Positions 48,405 through 62,243 of a DNA stretch of 64,000 nucleotides are shown here, one piece after another (within the stretch, counting starts at the first letter, position 1; each line of letters opens with the position of its first letter). Position numbers and translations under genes: made by a program. Location of the stretch: assembly GCA_009778785.1 (NCBI GenBank), contig WRFN01000004.1:73276-137275 (forward strand). Reading direction: 5' to 3'. The stretch is from Betaproteobacteria bacterium (GTDB lineage Bacteria; Pseudomonadota; Gammaproteobacteria; Burkholderiales; Casimicrobiaceae). A model generated the notes under the pieces. That model was given only the letters and a program-made list of their open reading frames with translations. It was not told the origin of the DNA and did no database searches.

Positions 48405-48500
48405 GGATTGCTTCGCTGCGTCCGCAATGACGACTTCACGCCGTCATTGCGAGGCGCTTTTACCGCGAGCGTAGCGGTAAGCGACAAAGCAATCCGGTCA
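48405..48500. repeat. dispersed inverted repeat, family C (CCGGATTGCTTCG ends)
   Basis: Ends CCGGATTGCTTCG and CAAAGCAATCCGG are inverted copies; inside are CGTCCGCAATGACG and CGTCATTGCGAGGCG, again inverted. The ~96-bp unit can fold into a long hairpin between yqeY and the DAHP synthase gene. It has the size of a MITE-like or REP-type element, and no terminal target duplication was confirmed. Confidence 0.7.
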
Positions 48501-48526
48501 TACACTTCTCTGAATCAAGACATCAG

Positions 48527-49579
48527 CTACGCCGTCTTCGTCTGCTTTGCCGTTTTGGGAATCGTCAACGTCCGCCCCACCGCCGTGCTAATCTGACTCA
48601 GCGTCTGCATCAACATCGTGAACTCCGCCGGTGACAACGCCTGATCCGCGTCGCACCAGGCATCGACCGGCGACGGGTGCACCTCGATCAACAAACCATC
48701 CGCGCCCGCCGCGATCGCCGCGCACGACAACGCCGGCACCATCCACGCTTTACCGCCGGCGTGCGACGGGTCGATGATCACCGGCAAATGCGTCTCGCGC
48801 TTCAACACCGGCACCGCCGTCACATCGAGCACATTGCGATACGCCGTCTCAAAAGTACGAATGCCGCGCTCGCAAAAAATAATCTTGTGATTGCCGCCGA
48901 CCGCGATGTACTCCGCCGCCATCAGCCATTCGTTGATCGTCGCACACAACCCGCGCTTCAGAATCACCGGCACATCGACCCGCCCCAGTTCCTTGAGCAA
49001 ATCGAAATTCTGCATGTTGCGCGCACCGATTTGAATCACATCGACACCGCGTTCCAGAAACGCGTCGAGCATGCGCACATCCATCAACTCGGTCACGACC
49101 GGCAAGCCGTGCGGCGCCGCAGCCTTCTTCAACATATCCAGCCCTTCAACACCCTTCCCCTGAAAAGCGTAAGGACTGGTACGCGGTTTGAACGCACCGC
49201 CGCGCATCATTCGCGCCCCGGCGCTCGCTACCGCCGCCGCCGAATCGCGCATCTGCGGATCAGTCTCCACCGAACACGGCCCGGCGATCACCTGAATCTC
49301 CTGCCCCCCCACCGGCACACCGCTGACATCGATCACCGAACTGGCGTGGTGCCACTCGCGCGCCACCAACTTGTACGGCTTCAAAATGTGCAGCGAGCGC
49401 TCGACGCCGGGCAGCGACTCAAACGCCTTGGGTTCGAGCTTGCGCTCGTCGCCGACCGCCCCGATCAACGTGCGCTCGGTGCCGCGCGAAACGTGCACAT
49501 CCAGACCGTTCTCACGAATTTTGGCTTCTACGCGGGCAATCGATTCCTCGCTTGCGCCAGGCTCCATTACGATAATCAT
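48527..49579 (-). CDS. aroF: 3-deoxy-7-phosphoheptulonate synthase, type I-beta
   Basis: 350 residues. Condenses phosphoenolpyruvate and erythrose 4-phosphate, the entry to aromatic amino-acid synthesis. An N-terminal ferredoxin-like regulatory domain (about 1-70, MIIVMEPGASEESIARVEAK region) precedes the TIM barrel with VIAGPCSVET, GGAFKPRTSPYAFQG, IQIGARNMQNFDLLKE, CERGIRTFE and IIDPSHAGGKAWMV. This is the Thermotoga-like I-beta subtype. The symbol is approximate. It is preceded by a Tyr/Phe leader peptide and terminator and by AAGGAG. Monocistronic here. Confidence 0.94.
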   Translation of the reverse strand: MIIVMEPGASEESIARVEAKIRENGLDVHVSRGTERTLIGAVGDERKLEPKAFESLPGVERSLHILKPYKLVAREWHHASSVIDVSGVPVGGQEIQVIAGPCSVETDPQMRDSAAAVASAGARMMRGGAFKPRTSPYAFQGKGVEGLDMLKKAAAPHGLPVVTELMDVRMLDAFLERGVDVIQIGARNMQNFDLLKELGRVDVPVILKRGLCATINEWLMAAEYIAVGGNHKIIFCERGIRTFETAYRNVLDVTAVPVLKRETHLPVIIDPSHAGGKAWMVPALSCAAIAAGADGLLIEVHPSPVDAWCDADQALSPAEFTMLMQTLSQISTAVGRTLTIPKTAKQTKTA

Positions 49580-49615
49580 ACAAAACTCCTTATCAACATC
49601 AACAAAAATCCATGA

Positions 49616-49652
49616 AAAAAATCGGGCGGCCTTTGAGGGCCGCCCGATTTTG
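49616..49652 (-). terminator. attenuator terminator of the DAHP synthase leader
   Basis: AAATCGGGCGGCC and GGCCGCCCGATTT form a perfect stem with a CTCAAA loop, followed by a run of T on the minus strand. It lies 22 nt after the leader-peptide stop and 37 nt before the aroF start. Confidence 0.92.
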
Positions 49653-49674
49653 CAAAGTTCAAGAAAGTGATTCT

Positions 49675-49788
49675 TTATTCAATGCCGCCGACGCCCCTCG
49701 CGCATGATGGGAAATAAAAATAAAAATACGCGTACACGCTTTGTGCGCGCCAGTCGGACGACAAGAAAAGAGAATGTTGCGAATTCAT
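49675..49788 (-). CDS. Tyr/Phe leader peptide of the DAHP synthase gene
   Basis: 37 codons; starts MNSQHSLFLSSDWRAQS, and codons 18-27 read VYAYFYFYFP with alternating Tyr and Phe (four Tyr, three Phe), then SCARGVGGIE. A strong terminator follows the stop. This is the design of ribosome-mediated attenuation: stalling at scarce Tyr-tRNA or Phe-tRNA would favour an antiterminator. No Shine-Dalgarno precedes the ATG, but TATACT ends 7 nt upstream, so the transcript may be leaderless. Confidence 0.88.
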   Translation of the reverse strand: MNSQHSLFLSSDWRAQSVYAYFYFYFPSCARGVGGIE

Positions 49789-49795
49789 GGTCGCC

Positions 49796-49801
49796 AGTAT
49801 A
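49796..49801 (-). promoter_or_regulatory. -10 box of the DAHP synthase leader transcript
   Basis: TATACT on the minus strand ends 7 nt before the leader ATG, placing the expected transcription start at or next to the A of the ATG. The -35 is weak. Confidence 0.5.
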
Positions 49802-49934
49802 ACCCCACTTTTCAGAAAAAAGCCAGCCGGATCATGCAAGGAAAGCAAATTTCAGGAAACGGTATGAGAAATACCACAAACTCATAGAAAAGCGCCTGCC
49901 CAACCGTCTGATCGAGCTTGGCGATGCGCTATTT

Positions 49935-50216
49935 TCAGGAAAAAAACCACCTCACTTCTATAGGTCCCGCTGATTTTTTTCGCGTGGGTTTTTCCACCGC
50001 AATTTGAACCGGATGACCCTGCCGGGTCAGGCTCTCCATCAACTTTGCTTCGCTGATGCCGTAAAACTGCCCGCGCAACATCTGCGAAAGTTTGGGTTGC
50101 GGCATCCCGGTCACTTCTGCGGCCTGCTGTTGCGTCCGTCCTTTAGCCTTGATGCGCTCCGTGATTTCGGCGATTTTCAATCCGGCGTGAATGAGAACCA
50201 AGTCTTCCTTGGGCAT
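49935..50216 (-). CDS. HigA/XRE-type helix-turn-helix protein (orphan antitoxin-like)
   Basis: 93 residues. Helix-turn-helix RTQQQAAEVTGMPQPKLSQML followed by RGQFYGISEAKLMESLTRQG and HPVQIAVEKP, the pattern of HigA-type antitoxin/XRE proteins. No toxin frame is seen: the ~110 bp upstream encodes only a nine-residue frame, and the left side is the aro leader. The C-terminal WFFS end is odd. May be a solitary regulator or the remnant of a toxin-antitoxin pair. Confidence 0.75.
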   Translation of the reverse strand: MPKEDLVLIHAGLKIAEITERIKAKGRTQQQAAEVTGMPQPKLSQMLRGQFYGISEAKLMESLTRQGHPVQIAVEKPTRKKSAGPIEVRWFFS

Positions 50217-50386
50217 AACGATACCGCGTTTGCTCTTATCTCGTCGCTTCCGCCCGACAGTTCATCACTGCATAACGTCGTTACCTCACACAAAATCATT
50301 CCATTGCCCGTTTCTTTCGCATAAAAATGGGTAAAATCATAACTTCCGTTTATTGTCTTTGCCCGAAAGGTAGAGGTCTTGTCGTT

Positions 50387-54548
<4,162 letters not shown>

Positions 54549-54573
54549 CCGCGTGTCGATTAGGAGACCGATC

Positions 54574-55467
54574 ATGACCTTGAATGAACTCCGCTACATC
54601 GCTGCCGTCGCGCACGAAAAAAGTTTTGGCCGCGCCGCTGCTCGTTGCTTCGTCAGCCAACCGGCGCTGTCAGTGGCCGTTCAAAAACTCGAAGAAGAGT
54701 TGGGCGTCATCTTGTTCGAGCGCGGCAAAAACGAAGTAGTCATGACGCCGGTCGGCGAGCGCGTCATCGAGCAAGCGCAGAAAGTGCTCGAAGAAGCGAT
54801 GCGCATCAAGGAAATCGCCGACACCGGCAAAAATCAGTTGCATGGGCCGTTGAAACTGGGCGTGATCTTTACCGTCGCGCCTTATCTGTTGCCCGACCTG
54901 ATTCCGGCGCTGATCGACGCCGCTCCCGACATGCCGCTCGATCTCGAAGAAAACCTCACCGAAAATCTCGAAGAGGCCTTGCGCGCCGGTCGCATCGACG
55001 CGGCTATCATCGCGCTGCCGTTTTCGCCGCCGGGCATTACCTGTGAGTTTCTCTACGAAGAACCGTTTCAGGTTGTCGTCCCGCGCGATCACAAATGGGT
55101 CAAACGCAAAAATATCGACGCCAGCGAAATCGCCGGCGAGAAGGCAATTCTGCTCAATGTCGGCCACTGCTTCCGCGAGCAAGTGCTCGACGCCTGTCCC
55201 GAACTCAACGCCGACGATCACACGCCGCGCACCAATTCGCTGGAGACCATTCGCAACATGGTCGCGTCCGGCCTCGGTATTTCGGTTCTGCCACGCGACG
55301 CGCTAACGCCCAAGTATCACAGCAATCTGGTCGTGCCGCTGCCGTTTGCCGACCCTGTTCCTTCTCGCCGCATCGCGCTGGCTTATCGAAAAAGTTTTCC
55401 GCGCGACAAAGCTATTGCCGTGATCCGCGATGCCGCCCGAGCGTGTCGCCAATCATCGCCTTCATAA
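54574..55467 (+). CDS. oxyR: LysR-family peroxide sensor OxyR
   Basis: 297 residues from the ATG at 54574 (MTLNELRYIAAVAHEKSF), preceded by TAGGAG. N-terminal helix-turn-helix (about 18-38) and a LysR substrate-binding domain. The redox pair is visible in VGHCFREQVLDACPE: Cys 199 and Cys 208, at the same numbering as E. coli OxyR. Should activate peroxide-defence genes when the disulfide forms. It overlaps the converging trpA gene end by 6 nt. Confidence 0.95.
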   Translation: MTLNELRYIAAVAHEKSFGRAAARCFVSQPALSVAVQKLEEELGVILFERGKNEVVMTPVGERVIEQAQKVLEEAMRIKEIADTGKNQLHGPLKLGVIFTVAPYLLPDLIPALIDAAPDMPLDLEENLTENLEEALRAGRIDAAIIALPFSPPGITCEFLYEEPFQVVVPRDHKWVKRKNIDASEIAGEKAILLNVGHCFREQVLDACPELNADDHTPRTNSLETIRNMVASGLGISVLPRDALTPKYHSNLVVPLPFADPVPSRRIALAYRKSFPRDKAIAVIRDAARACRQSSPS

Positions 55468-56289
55468 GCGCGTCGCTGCTTTCATCTTCGTCACAAACAC
55501 CGCCAGCGCTTCGTGCATGGCGGTTTTGTCGTTCAGATATTTCTCGATGATCGCCACCGTTGCCGATCCGGCAATCGCGCCGACGGCGCCGGCAACCAGC
55601 GCAGCGCGAACGTGTTCCGGCGTCGAGATGCCGAAGCCGACGATAGCAGGCGCCGCGCTCGCCGCTTGCAGTGCTTTAAAGCGCGACGACAGCAGCGTTT
55701 GCATTTGCCGATTCGCGCCGGTCACGCCGACGCGTCCGAGAAAATAAGTGTAGCCGCACCCTTTTTGCGCAATCTCGCGTATCGTGGCCTCATCACCGTT
55801 GGGCGGCGCCGCGAAAATCGGCGCCACACCAGCGGCGTTCGCCGCCTCGACGAACGCCGTAGCTTCGCCCACCGGCAGATCTGCAATCAACACCGAATCC
55901 ACTCCGGCTTCGGCTACGTCGCGATAAAAAGTTTTCACATCACGATGCACGACGAGATTGGCGTAAACCAGTAACCCGATCGGAACATCAAAATGTCTGG
56001 CGCGAATTCTTTTCAGCAACCGCAAGCAATCCGACGGCGTCACTTCCGCCGTCAACGCGCGATAGCTCGCCTGCTGAATCACCACCCCATCGGCAACGGC
56101 ATCCGAAAACGGAATGCCCAGCTCCAGCGCGTCGGCGCCGCTCGCCACCAGCGTGTCGATAATCTCCAGACTCGCTTCAATATCCGGATCGCCCAGCATC
56201 ACGAAAGGAACGAACGCGCCTTCCTTCTTCGCTTGCAAGCGCGCGAACATCGCTTCGTAGCGCGTTGCTTTTGCAATTTGCTTTTTCAT
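55462..56289 (-). CDS. trpA: tryptophan synthase alpha subunit
   Basis: 275 residues. Cleaves indole-3-glycerol phosphate to indole. Seen: MFARLQAKKEGAFVPFVMLGDPD with catalytic Glu-equivalent position at the start of the barrel, ALELGIPFSDAVADGVVIQ with catalytic Asp, LIADLPVGEA, YTYFLGRVGVTGAN and VGFGISTPEHVRA. Last gene of the trp operon, 18 bp after trpB; it meets oxyR tail to tail with a 6-nt overlap. Confidence 0.97.
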   Translation of the reverse strand: MKKQIAKATRYEAMFARLQAKKEGAFVPFVMLGDPDIEASLEIIDTLVASGADALELGIPFSDAVADGVVIQQASYRALTAEVTPSDCLRLLKRIRARHFDVPIGLLVYANLVVHRDVKTFYRDVAEAGVDSVLIADLPVGEATAFVEAANAAGVAPIFAAPPNGDEATIREIAQKGCGYTYFLGRVGVTGANRQMQTLLSSRFKALQAASAAPAIVGFGISTPEHVRAALVAGAVGAIAGSATVAIIEKYLNDKTAMHEALAVFVTKMKAATRL

Positions 56290-56307
56290 TTTTTTCCTTC
56301 TATCGCT

Positions 56308-57516
56308 TCAGAACTGGATGTGTTGCATCACATGCTCGATGTCTTTATCGCCACGGCCGGACAAGTTGACCAGCAGCAGTTGCGACCGCGTTTCTTTTTT
56401 CGCTAACTTCAGCGCGTAAGCAATCGCATGCGCCGATTCCAGTGCCGGAATGATGCCCTCCTCGCGCGACAATAACTGAAACGCTGCCAGCGCTTCGTCG
56501 TCGGTGATTCCGACATACTCGGCGCGACCGCTAGTGTGCAAGTGCGCGTGCTGCGCGCCGACGCCGGGGTAATCGAGTCCGGCGGAAATCGAATGCGACT
56601 CCGCGATTTGTCCGTGCTCGTTTTGCAACACGTAACTGTAACTGCCGTGCAGAATGCCGGGACGCCCCTTCTGCAACGTCGCACCGTGTTGCCCCGTGTG
56701 CAAACCACGCCCCGCCGGTTCGACGCCGATCAAGCGCACTGCCTTGTCGTCGATGAAATCGGCAAACAAACCGATCGCGTTGGAACCGCCGCCGACGCAA
56801 GCGATGGCCGCATCGGGAAGCCGCCCTTCCCGTTCCAGAATCTGCGCTTTCGCTTCGCGGCCGATCACGCGCTGAAATTCGCGCACCATCGTCGGAAACG
56901 GGTGCGGCCCCGCCGCCGTTCCTAGCAGATAATGGGTGTCGGGATAACTTTCCGACCAATCGCGCAGCGCTTCGTTGACCGCATCTTTCAAGGTACCGCT
57001 GCCTGTTGCCACCGGCACCACCTCGGCGCCCATCAAGCGCATCCGAAACACGTTGAGCGCCTGCCGCTTCATGTCCTTGTCGCCCATGTAAATGCGCGTC
57101 TCCATTTTGAACAATGCGCCGACCAACGCCGTCGCCACACCATGTTGCCCCGCGCCGGTTTCGGCGATCAATCGCGTCTTGCCCATCCGCTTCGCCAGCA
57201 GCGCCTGCCCCAACACCTGATTGGTTTTGTGCGCGCCGCCGTGCAATAAATCTTCCCGCTTTAGATAAAGCGTCGTCTTCGTTCCGGCCATGAGATTGCG
57301 ACAACGGTACAACGGCGTTTCGCGTCCGGCGTACTCTCTAAGCAAAGCGTCAAACTCATGCAGAAACACCGGATCACACTGCGCTTCCTCGAAAGCGCGC
57401 GCCAAATCCCGCAATGTCGGCGCCAGAATTTCCGGCACGAACATACCGCCGAACGCGCCAAACGCGCCTTGCGTGATTTTCAACGCCGCAGCCGGCGGAA
57501 AAGAAATCGTGTTCAT
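56308..57516 (-). CDS. trpB: tryptophan synthase beta subunit
   Basis: 402 residues from the ATG at 57516 ([20 protein letters not shown]). Makes tryptophan from indole and serine with PLP. Seen: [19 protein letters not shown], the PLP lysine in [41 protein letters not shown] and [14 protein letters not shown]. Its ATG overlaps the trpCF stop as ATGA. Confidence 0.97.
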   Translation of the reverse strand: MNTISFPPAAALKITQGAFGAFGGMFVPEILAPTLRDLARAFEEAQCDPVFLHEFDALLREYAGRETPLYRCRNLMAGTKTTLYLKREDLLHGGAHKTNQVLGQALLAKRMGKTRLIAETGAGQHGVATALVGALFKMETRIYMGDKDMKRQALNVFRMRLMGAEVVPVATGSGTLKDAVNEALRDWSESYPDTHYLLGTAAGPHPFPTMVREFQRVIGREAKAQILEREGRLPDAAIACVGGGSNAIGLFADFIDDKAVRLIGVEPAGRGLHTGQHGATLQKGRPGILHGSYSYVLQNEHGQIAESHSISAGLDYPGVGAQHAHLHTSGRAEYVGITDDEALAAFQLLSREEGIIPALESAHAIAYALKLAKKETRSQLLLVNLSGRGDKDIEHVMQHIQF

Positions 57517-58904
57517 AAACCACCTCTCAAACGAGAAAACAAACGCTGCACTTTGGTCGCGTCTTTTTGCCCCGGCATCACCTCGACGCCGGAATTGACA
57601 TCCATCGCATAACACCCCAGCCGGTGCGCTTCGCCCACGTTCTCCGGCGAGATACCGCCGGCAACGATGAGCCGCGCCAACAAAGATTTCGGCAGTTGCT
57701 TCAACAACGCCCAGTCGAAACGACTGCCCGTACCACCGCGCGCCGACACACTGAACGCATCGAGCAGCAAACGGTCGGCTCCTGTCTCCGCCAGCAACGC
57801 TTCCACCGAAAACGTTGCGCCATCGATACGCACGGCTTTCCAGATTTCACACTCTGCCGGAAGTCGATCACGCAACTGTGCAACCTCCGCCGCCGATTCT
57901 TCGCCGTGCAACTGCACCGCCGCCAGATGCAACTCGTTCACCAATCGCGCGATTCTCTCCGGTGCGCCGTTGACGAAAACGCCGACCAGCGGTAGCGGCG
58001 AAGCAGCAGCAATTTCACGCGCGCGCGTTTCATCCACGCAGCGCGGCGATTCCGGTGCGAAAATCATCCCACCCCAAGTGGCGCCCGCTTCGTAAACAAG
58101 ACGCGCCGCTTCGGCGCTCGTCAACCCGCAAATCTTGACGCGCCCGAAAAGAAGCGTTCGCACCGCCAGATCAAGCCGCGCTTCTTTCATCAAGTGGCTG
58201 CCGACGAGAAACGCATCGACGACATCGCTTACCGCGTCGATGTCGGCACGGCTTTTGATACCAGATTCACTGGCGATCACCCGATCGCGCGGAATCTTCG
58301 GCGCCAATTGTCGCGTCGTAGCCAGATTCACCTTCATCGTTTTCAAATCGCGGTTGTTGATGCCGACGATGCGCGCGTCGAGCCTTAACGCTCGGTTCAA
58401 TTCGTCTTCGTCGTGCACTTCGGTCAACACGTCCATCGACAACGTCCGCGCCGCTTCTGCACAGCGCCGATACATCGCATCATCGAGAACCGACAACATC
58501 AACAACACCGCGTCGGCGCCATGAGCGCGCGCTTCAAATACTTGATACGGTTCGACGATAAAATCCTTGCACAAAATCGGTTGCGACAAAGTGGCGCGCA
58601 CCGTTTCCAGATTGGTGAAACTGCCTTGAAAGAAAGGTTCATCAGTCAACACCGACACGGCATCGGCAAAGCCGCGATACGCTTCGGCAATTTTTTTCGG
58701 ATCGAAATCGGAGCGAATCAAGCCCTCCGACGGCGACGCTTTTTTGCATTCGAGGATGAAGCGCAAGCCCGGTTGCTTGAGCGCTTTGGACAATTGCCGT
58801 GTCGTCGGCGTCGCCTGTTTTTCCAGTGCAGCCAACGGCGTTGCCGCAATTCGGGCGGCAACGTCCTGGCGTTTGCGGGCAACGATGTCAGCGAGCGTCG
58901 GCAT
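57513..58904 (-). CDS. trpCF: bifunctional indole-3-glycerol phosphate synthase / phosphoribosylanthranilate isomerase (TrpC-TrpF fusion)
   Basis: 463 residues from the ATG at 58904, preceded by AAGGGGAC within the end of trpD (17-nt overlap). TrpC part (about 1-252): [59 protein letters not shown] and [12 protein letters not shown]. TrpF part from about 255: [61 protein letters not shown] and [12 protein letters not shown]. The order and lack of a spacer match the enteric TrpCF. In betaproteobacteria the two are usually separate genes. Confidence 0.97.
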   Translation of the reverse strand: MPTLADIVARKRQDVAARIAATPLAALEKQATPTTRQLSKALKQPGLRFILECKKASPSEGLIRSDFDPKKIAEAYRGFADAVSVLTDEPFFQGSFTNLETVRATLSQPILCKDFIVEPYQVFEARAHGADAVLLMLSVLDDAMYRRCAEAARTLSMDVLTEVHDEDELNRALRLDARIVGINNRDLKTMKVNLATTRQLAPKIPRDRVIASESGIKSRADIDAVSDVVDAFLVGSHLMKEARLDLAVRTLLFGRVKICGLTSAEAARLVYEAGATWGGMIFAPESPRCVDETRAREIAAASPLPLVGVFVNGAPERIARLVNELHLAAVQLHGEESAAEVAQLRDRLPAECEIWKAVRIDGATFSVEALLAETGADRLLLDAFSVSARGGTGSRFDWALLKQLPKSLLARLIVAGGISPENVGEAHRLGCYAMDVNSGVEVMPGQKDATKVQRLFSRLRGGL

Positions 58905-59940
58905 GAATGTCCCCTTGTACTTCATCGAGCTGGCGCGACAACCGCGCCATCGTTTCCAACCGTTCCAGTGCTTTGCCGCTTTCCAGAATACTCATCGCCA
59001 ACGCGAAACCTTGCTTGAACGAATCGACTTTCCCGCCCAGCGACAACAACGCTCCGGCATTGACGGCAATCGCCACCGCGTGCGCTTCATCGCCACGACC
59101 GCCCAGCGCCGAACGAATCGCTTGTTCGTTGTCTTCCGGCGTGCCGCCGACAATCGACGACAGCGGAAACTTGCGCACGCCGAAATCGAACGGCGTGAAA
59201 TGGTGCGTCGTGATTTCGCCGTTCTCTTGCAACTCGGCGGCGTTGGTTTCGCCGTGCACGGCAATTTCATCGAGACCCAAACCGTTCACCACCAACGCGC
59301 GGTCGCAACCCAGCAACCTCAACGTCTCCGCCACCAGTGTGCACAGCGTGTAATCGTAAACGCCGACCAGCATGATCGGCGGGCGCGCGGGGTTCACCAG
59401 CGGTCCCAACAGATTGAACATCGTTCGCGTCGCCAGCGCTTTGCGCACCGGCATCGCGTGCCGAATCCCTTTGTGGTAATGCGGCGCAAAAAGAAACGTG
59501 ACGCCAATGTCGTCGAGCAAACGTCGCGCGGTGGTCGGCTCCATATCGAGCTTGACGCCGAAGCGTTCGAGCAAATCTGCGGCGCCGCAGCGCGACGATG
59601 CGGCGCGATTACCGTGCTTGGCAACCGGTAACCCTGCTTCCGCGACGACGAAAGTGGCCGCCGTCGAAATATTGATCGTGCCGGAACCGTCGCCGCCAGT
59701 GCCAACGATATCGGCAAAGCGATAATCGGGGCGTGGAAACTCGCGCGCGCCTTCGCGCAAAGCTTGCGCCGCGCCGGCGATTTCCTCGGCGGTTTCACCG
59801 CGCAGTTTCAACGCCACCAGTAACGCGGCGATTTCTACGTCACCGACTTCGCCGCGAATTACCGCGTCAAACAACGCGCGGCTTTCTTCGCGGTCGAGAC
59901 GGCCGCCGGTCACCAACTTGCTTAAAATAGGATCCATCAT
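58888..59940 (-). CDS. trpD: anthranilate phosphoribosyltransferase
   Basis: 350 residues. Transfers phosphoribosyl to anthranilate. Seen: FADIVGTGGDGSGTINISTAATFV, PVAKHGNRAASSRCGAADLLE, FLFAPHYHKG, FNLLGPLVNPARP and NGLGLDEIAVHGET. Not fused to TrpG, unlike in E. coli. Start ATG-ATG at 59937-59940, preceded by AAGGAGG. 7 bp after trpG. Confidence 0.97.
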   Translation of the reverse strand: MMDPILSKLVTGGRLDREESRALFDAVIRGEVGDVEIAALLVALKLRGETAEEIAGAAQALREGAREFPRPDYRFADIVGTGGDGSGTINISTAATFVVAEAGLPVAKHGNRAASSRCGAADLLERFGVKLDMEPTTARRLLDDIGVTFLFAPHYHKGIRHAMPVRKALATRTMFNLLGPLVNPARPPIMLVGVYDYTLCTLVAETLRLLGCDRALVVNGLGLDEIAVHGETNAAELQENGEITTHHFTPFDFGVRKFPLSSIVGGTPEDNEQAIRSALGGRGDEAHAVAIAVNAGALLSLGGKVDSFKQGFALAMSILESGKALERLETMARLSRQLDEVQGDIHADAR

Positions 59941-59947
59941 TGCCTCC

Positions 59948-60568
59948 TTATGCCTTTCTCGCGCACGGATCGTTCGCCGTCAGCGCCAACTTGAAAACGT
60001 TGCTCAACAGGATTTGTCCATAAGTCGTCAGAATCGACTCGGGGTGAAACTGCACGCCGTAGATCGGCAACGAGCGATGCGCCAACGCCATGATCAGGCT
60101 GTCGTCTTCGTCGCCCGTCGCGATGGCTTCGCACACTTCCGGCAAGCGCTGTACCGCCAGCGAGTGATAACGACCGACCTCAAAAGTTTCCGGTAATCCC
60201 GAAAACAACGGATGGCCGAAATGTTTGATCCGCGACTTTTTGCCGTGAACGATGTCGCCTGCCGTGCCGACTTTCCCGCCGAACGCTTCGGCAATCGCCT
60301 GATGCCCCAAACACACGCCGAACAGCGGCACTTGTCCGGCGGCTTTTTGAATCAACTCGATCAGGCAGCCGGCTTCCGTTGGCGTCCCCGGCCCCGGCGA
60401 CAACACGATCAGCGCCGAGCGTTTACCGCGCGCGATGCGCAGCGCTTCGTCCGCGCCAATATCATTGCGATAAACTTCGATGTCGGCGCCGAGTTGTGAA
60501 AGCGCATCGACCAGATTGAAAGTGAACGAATCGAAATTGTCGATAAAGAGAATGTTTGGTCTGCTCAT
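59948..60568 (-). CDS. trpG: anthranilate synthase glutamine amidotransferase subunit
   Basis: 206 residues. Supplies ammonia to TrpE. Seen: ILFIDNFDSFTFNLVDAL, LSPGPGTPTEAG, catalytic Cys in FGVCLGHQAIAEAFGG, and the His-Glu pair in YGVQFHPESILTTYG. Overlaps the trpE stop by 4 nt. Confidence 0.97.
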   Translation of the reverse strand: MSRPNILFIDNFDSFTFNLVDALSQLGADIEVYRNDIGADEALRIARGKRSALIVLSPGPGTPTEAGCLIELIQKAAGQVPLFGVCLGHQAIAEAFGGKVGTAGDIVHGKKSRIKHFGHPLFSGLPETFEVGRYHSLAVQRLPEVCEAIATGDEDDSLIMALAHRSLPIYGVQFHPESILTTYGQILLSNVFKLALTANDPCARKA

Positions 60569-62184
60569 GATGCGTTCTCCCGTTTTGCTTCCGCCAATGC
60601 AATGGCTTTCAAAACCGCAGCGGCTTTGCGCCGCGTTTCATCCGCCTCCAGCAGCGGCACCGAATCGTGCACGATGCCCGCACCGGCGCGAACACGAGCG
60701 ACGCCGTCACGCACCAGCGCCGCCCGAATCACGATGGCCGTATCAAAACTGCCGTCGCCGCGAAGATAACCGATGGCGCCGCCGTAGTGCCCGCGTCGCC
60801 CGCCTTCATAATGGCGCAACAACTGCATCGCCTTGATCTTCGGCGCGCCGGTCAACGTCCCCATGTTCATACTCGCCTGATAAGCGTGCAGCGCGTCCAG
60901 CCCGTTGCGCAACTCGCCGCACACGCGCGACACCAGATGCATCACATGCGAATAGCGCACTGCTTGCATCAAATCGGTCACGTAGCGCGTTCCCGGCTTG
61001 GAGACGCGCGCCACATCGTTGCGCGCCAGATCGACCAGCATCATGTGTTCGGCGGTTTCTTTTTCATCGAGCCGCAATTCGGCTTCGATGCGACCGTCGA
61101 GATCAATGTCGAGACTGCCGTCGTCACGAAAGCCGCGACGGCGTGTTCCGGCAATCGGCGAAATCTCCACGCGGCCTGTCGCGCCATCGACCTTCACTGC
61201 CGATTCCGGCGACGCGCCGAATAAAGTGAATTCGTCACCGCGCATGTAAAAAAGATACGGGCTGGGATTGAGCACCCGCAATTCCCGATACGCCGCAAAC
61301 GGGTCAGCGCACGGCGCCGAGAAAGTCCGTGACAACACGATTTGAAAAACATCGCCGCAAACGATGTGTTCTTTCAACGCTTTGACACCGGCGGCAAACG
61401 TGGCGTCGTCCATCTCTGTCTCGGCCATTTTCGACGCCACCGACTCGCCAACACCACTCTTCTGAAACAACTTCGTCGAATGCGACAGCGTTTCTTCAAT
61501 TTCCGAAAGCGCCACTTCGGCTTCTTCTTGCGCCTGGTCGCTGTCGCCCGCCACGAACGTGCAAGCCAACACCGCCCCAGAAGCGGTCAAATGGTCGAAC
61601 ACGATCATTTGATCGGCGAGATAAAAAATGTAATCGGGGAAATGATGGTTCGTCGCAACTTCCGGCAACGGTTCAAATTGATCGACCAGATCGTAGGAAA
61701 ACACACCAGCGAGAAACACCGCTTCCGGCATCGACGGCAACGCCGCGCACAGCAGCGCCTTCAATTCGCGCAACACTGTCAACGACGACTCCGCCTGCAA
61801 GCGCTCTTCCTCCGACGTTTTCCGATTCTCCGCGCTGTGCACCGGCACGCGCAAGCGCAGCACGTTCTCAGCGGAACTGGGAAAAAAACGCGCGAAATGA
61901 TTTTCCAGAATCAGCAACAGCGCTTTGCCTTGCGCGTTCAGCGCCGTCAACACCACTTCGGCGCCGCGGCACTCGATCGACAACGCGCTCGACACCACCA
62001 ACAAACTTTTCTGCGTTTTGCGGCTCGACGGCTCCGCCGATTCCAGCAAAATCGTATGCGGTCGCCGCCCCTCGTCGGTCAACCATGAAAACAACGCCAG
62101 CGGTTCGGGAACACTGCGCAGCGATCGTCGGGAAACGCGCGCGTTTTTCAGCGGCGCGGGAACGTCTGTCGTTTTCATCATCAA
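60565..62184 (-). CDS. trpE: anthranilate synthase component I, enteric-like
   Basis: 539 residues. Converts chorismate to anthranilate. Seen: the tryptophan feedback motif LLES (about 46-49, HTILLESAEPSSR), FSYDLVDQFEPLPEV, LSRTFSAPCADPFAAYRELR, FTLFGASPESAVKVDG, PIAGTRRRGFRDDGSLDIDLD, HMMLVDLARNDVARVSKPG and GTLTGAPKIKAMQLLRHYEGGRRGHYGGAIGY. Many stretches parallel E. coli TrpE (for example FSYDLVAGFE and YLAETLMVIDH). First structural gene of the operon, behind the attenuator. Confidence 0.96.
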   Translation of the reverse strand: MMMKTTDVPAPLKNARVSRRSLRSVPEPLALFSWLTDEGRRPHTILLESAEPSSRKTQKSLLVVSSALSIECRGAEVVLTALNAQGKALLLILENHFARFFPSSAENVLRLRVPVHSAENRKTSEEERLQAESSLTVLRELKALLCAALPSMPEAVFLAGVFSYDLVDQFEPLPEVATNHHFPDYIFYLADQMIVFDHLTASGAVLACTFVAGDSDQAQEEAEVALSEIEETLSHSTKLFQKSGVGESVASKMAETEMDDATFAAGVKALKEHIVCGDVFQIVLSRTFSAPCADPFAAYRELRVLNPSPYLFYMRGDEFTLFGASPESAVKVDGATGRVEISPIAGTRRRGFRDDGSLDIDLDGRIEAELRLDEKETAEHMMLVDLARNDVARVSKPGTRYVTDLMQAVRYSHVMHLVSRVCGELRNGLDALHAYQASMNMGTLTGAPKIKAMQLLRHYEGGRRGHYGGAIGYLRGDGSFDTAIVIRAALVRDGVARVRAGAGIVHDSVPLLEADETRRKAAAVLKAIALAEAKRENAS

Positions 62185-62243
62185 TTCGTCCTTATCGTGG
62201 TTCTGATCTCAAGCTTTCATTTCTTTTTTTGAGCGCAGGCCAC

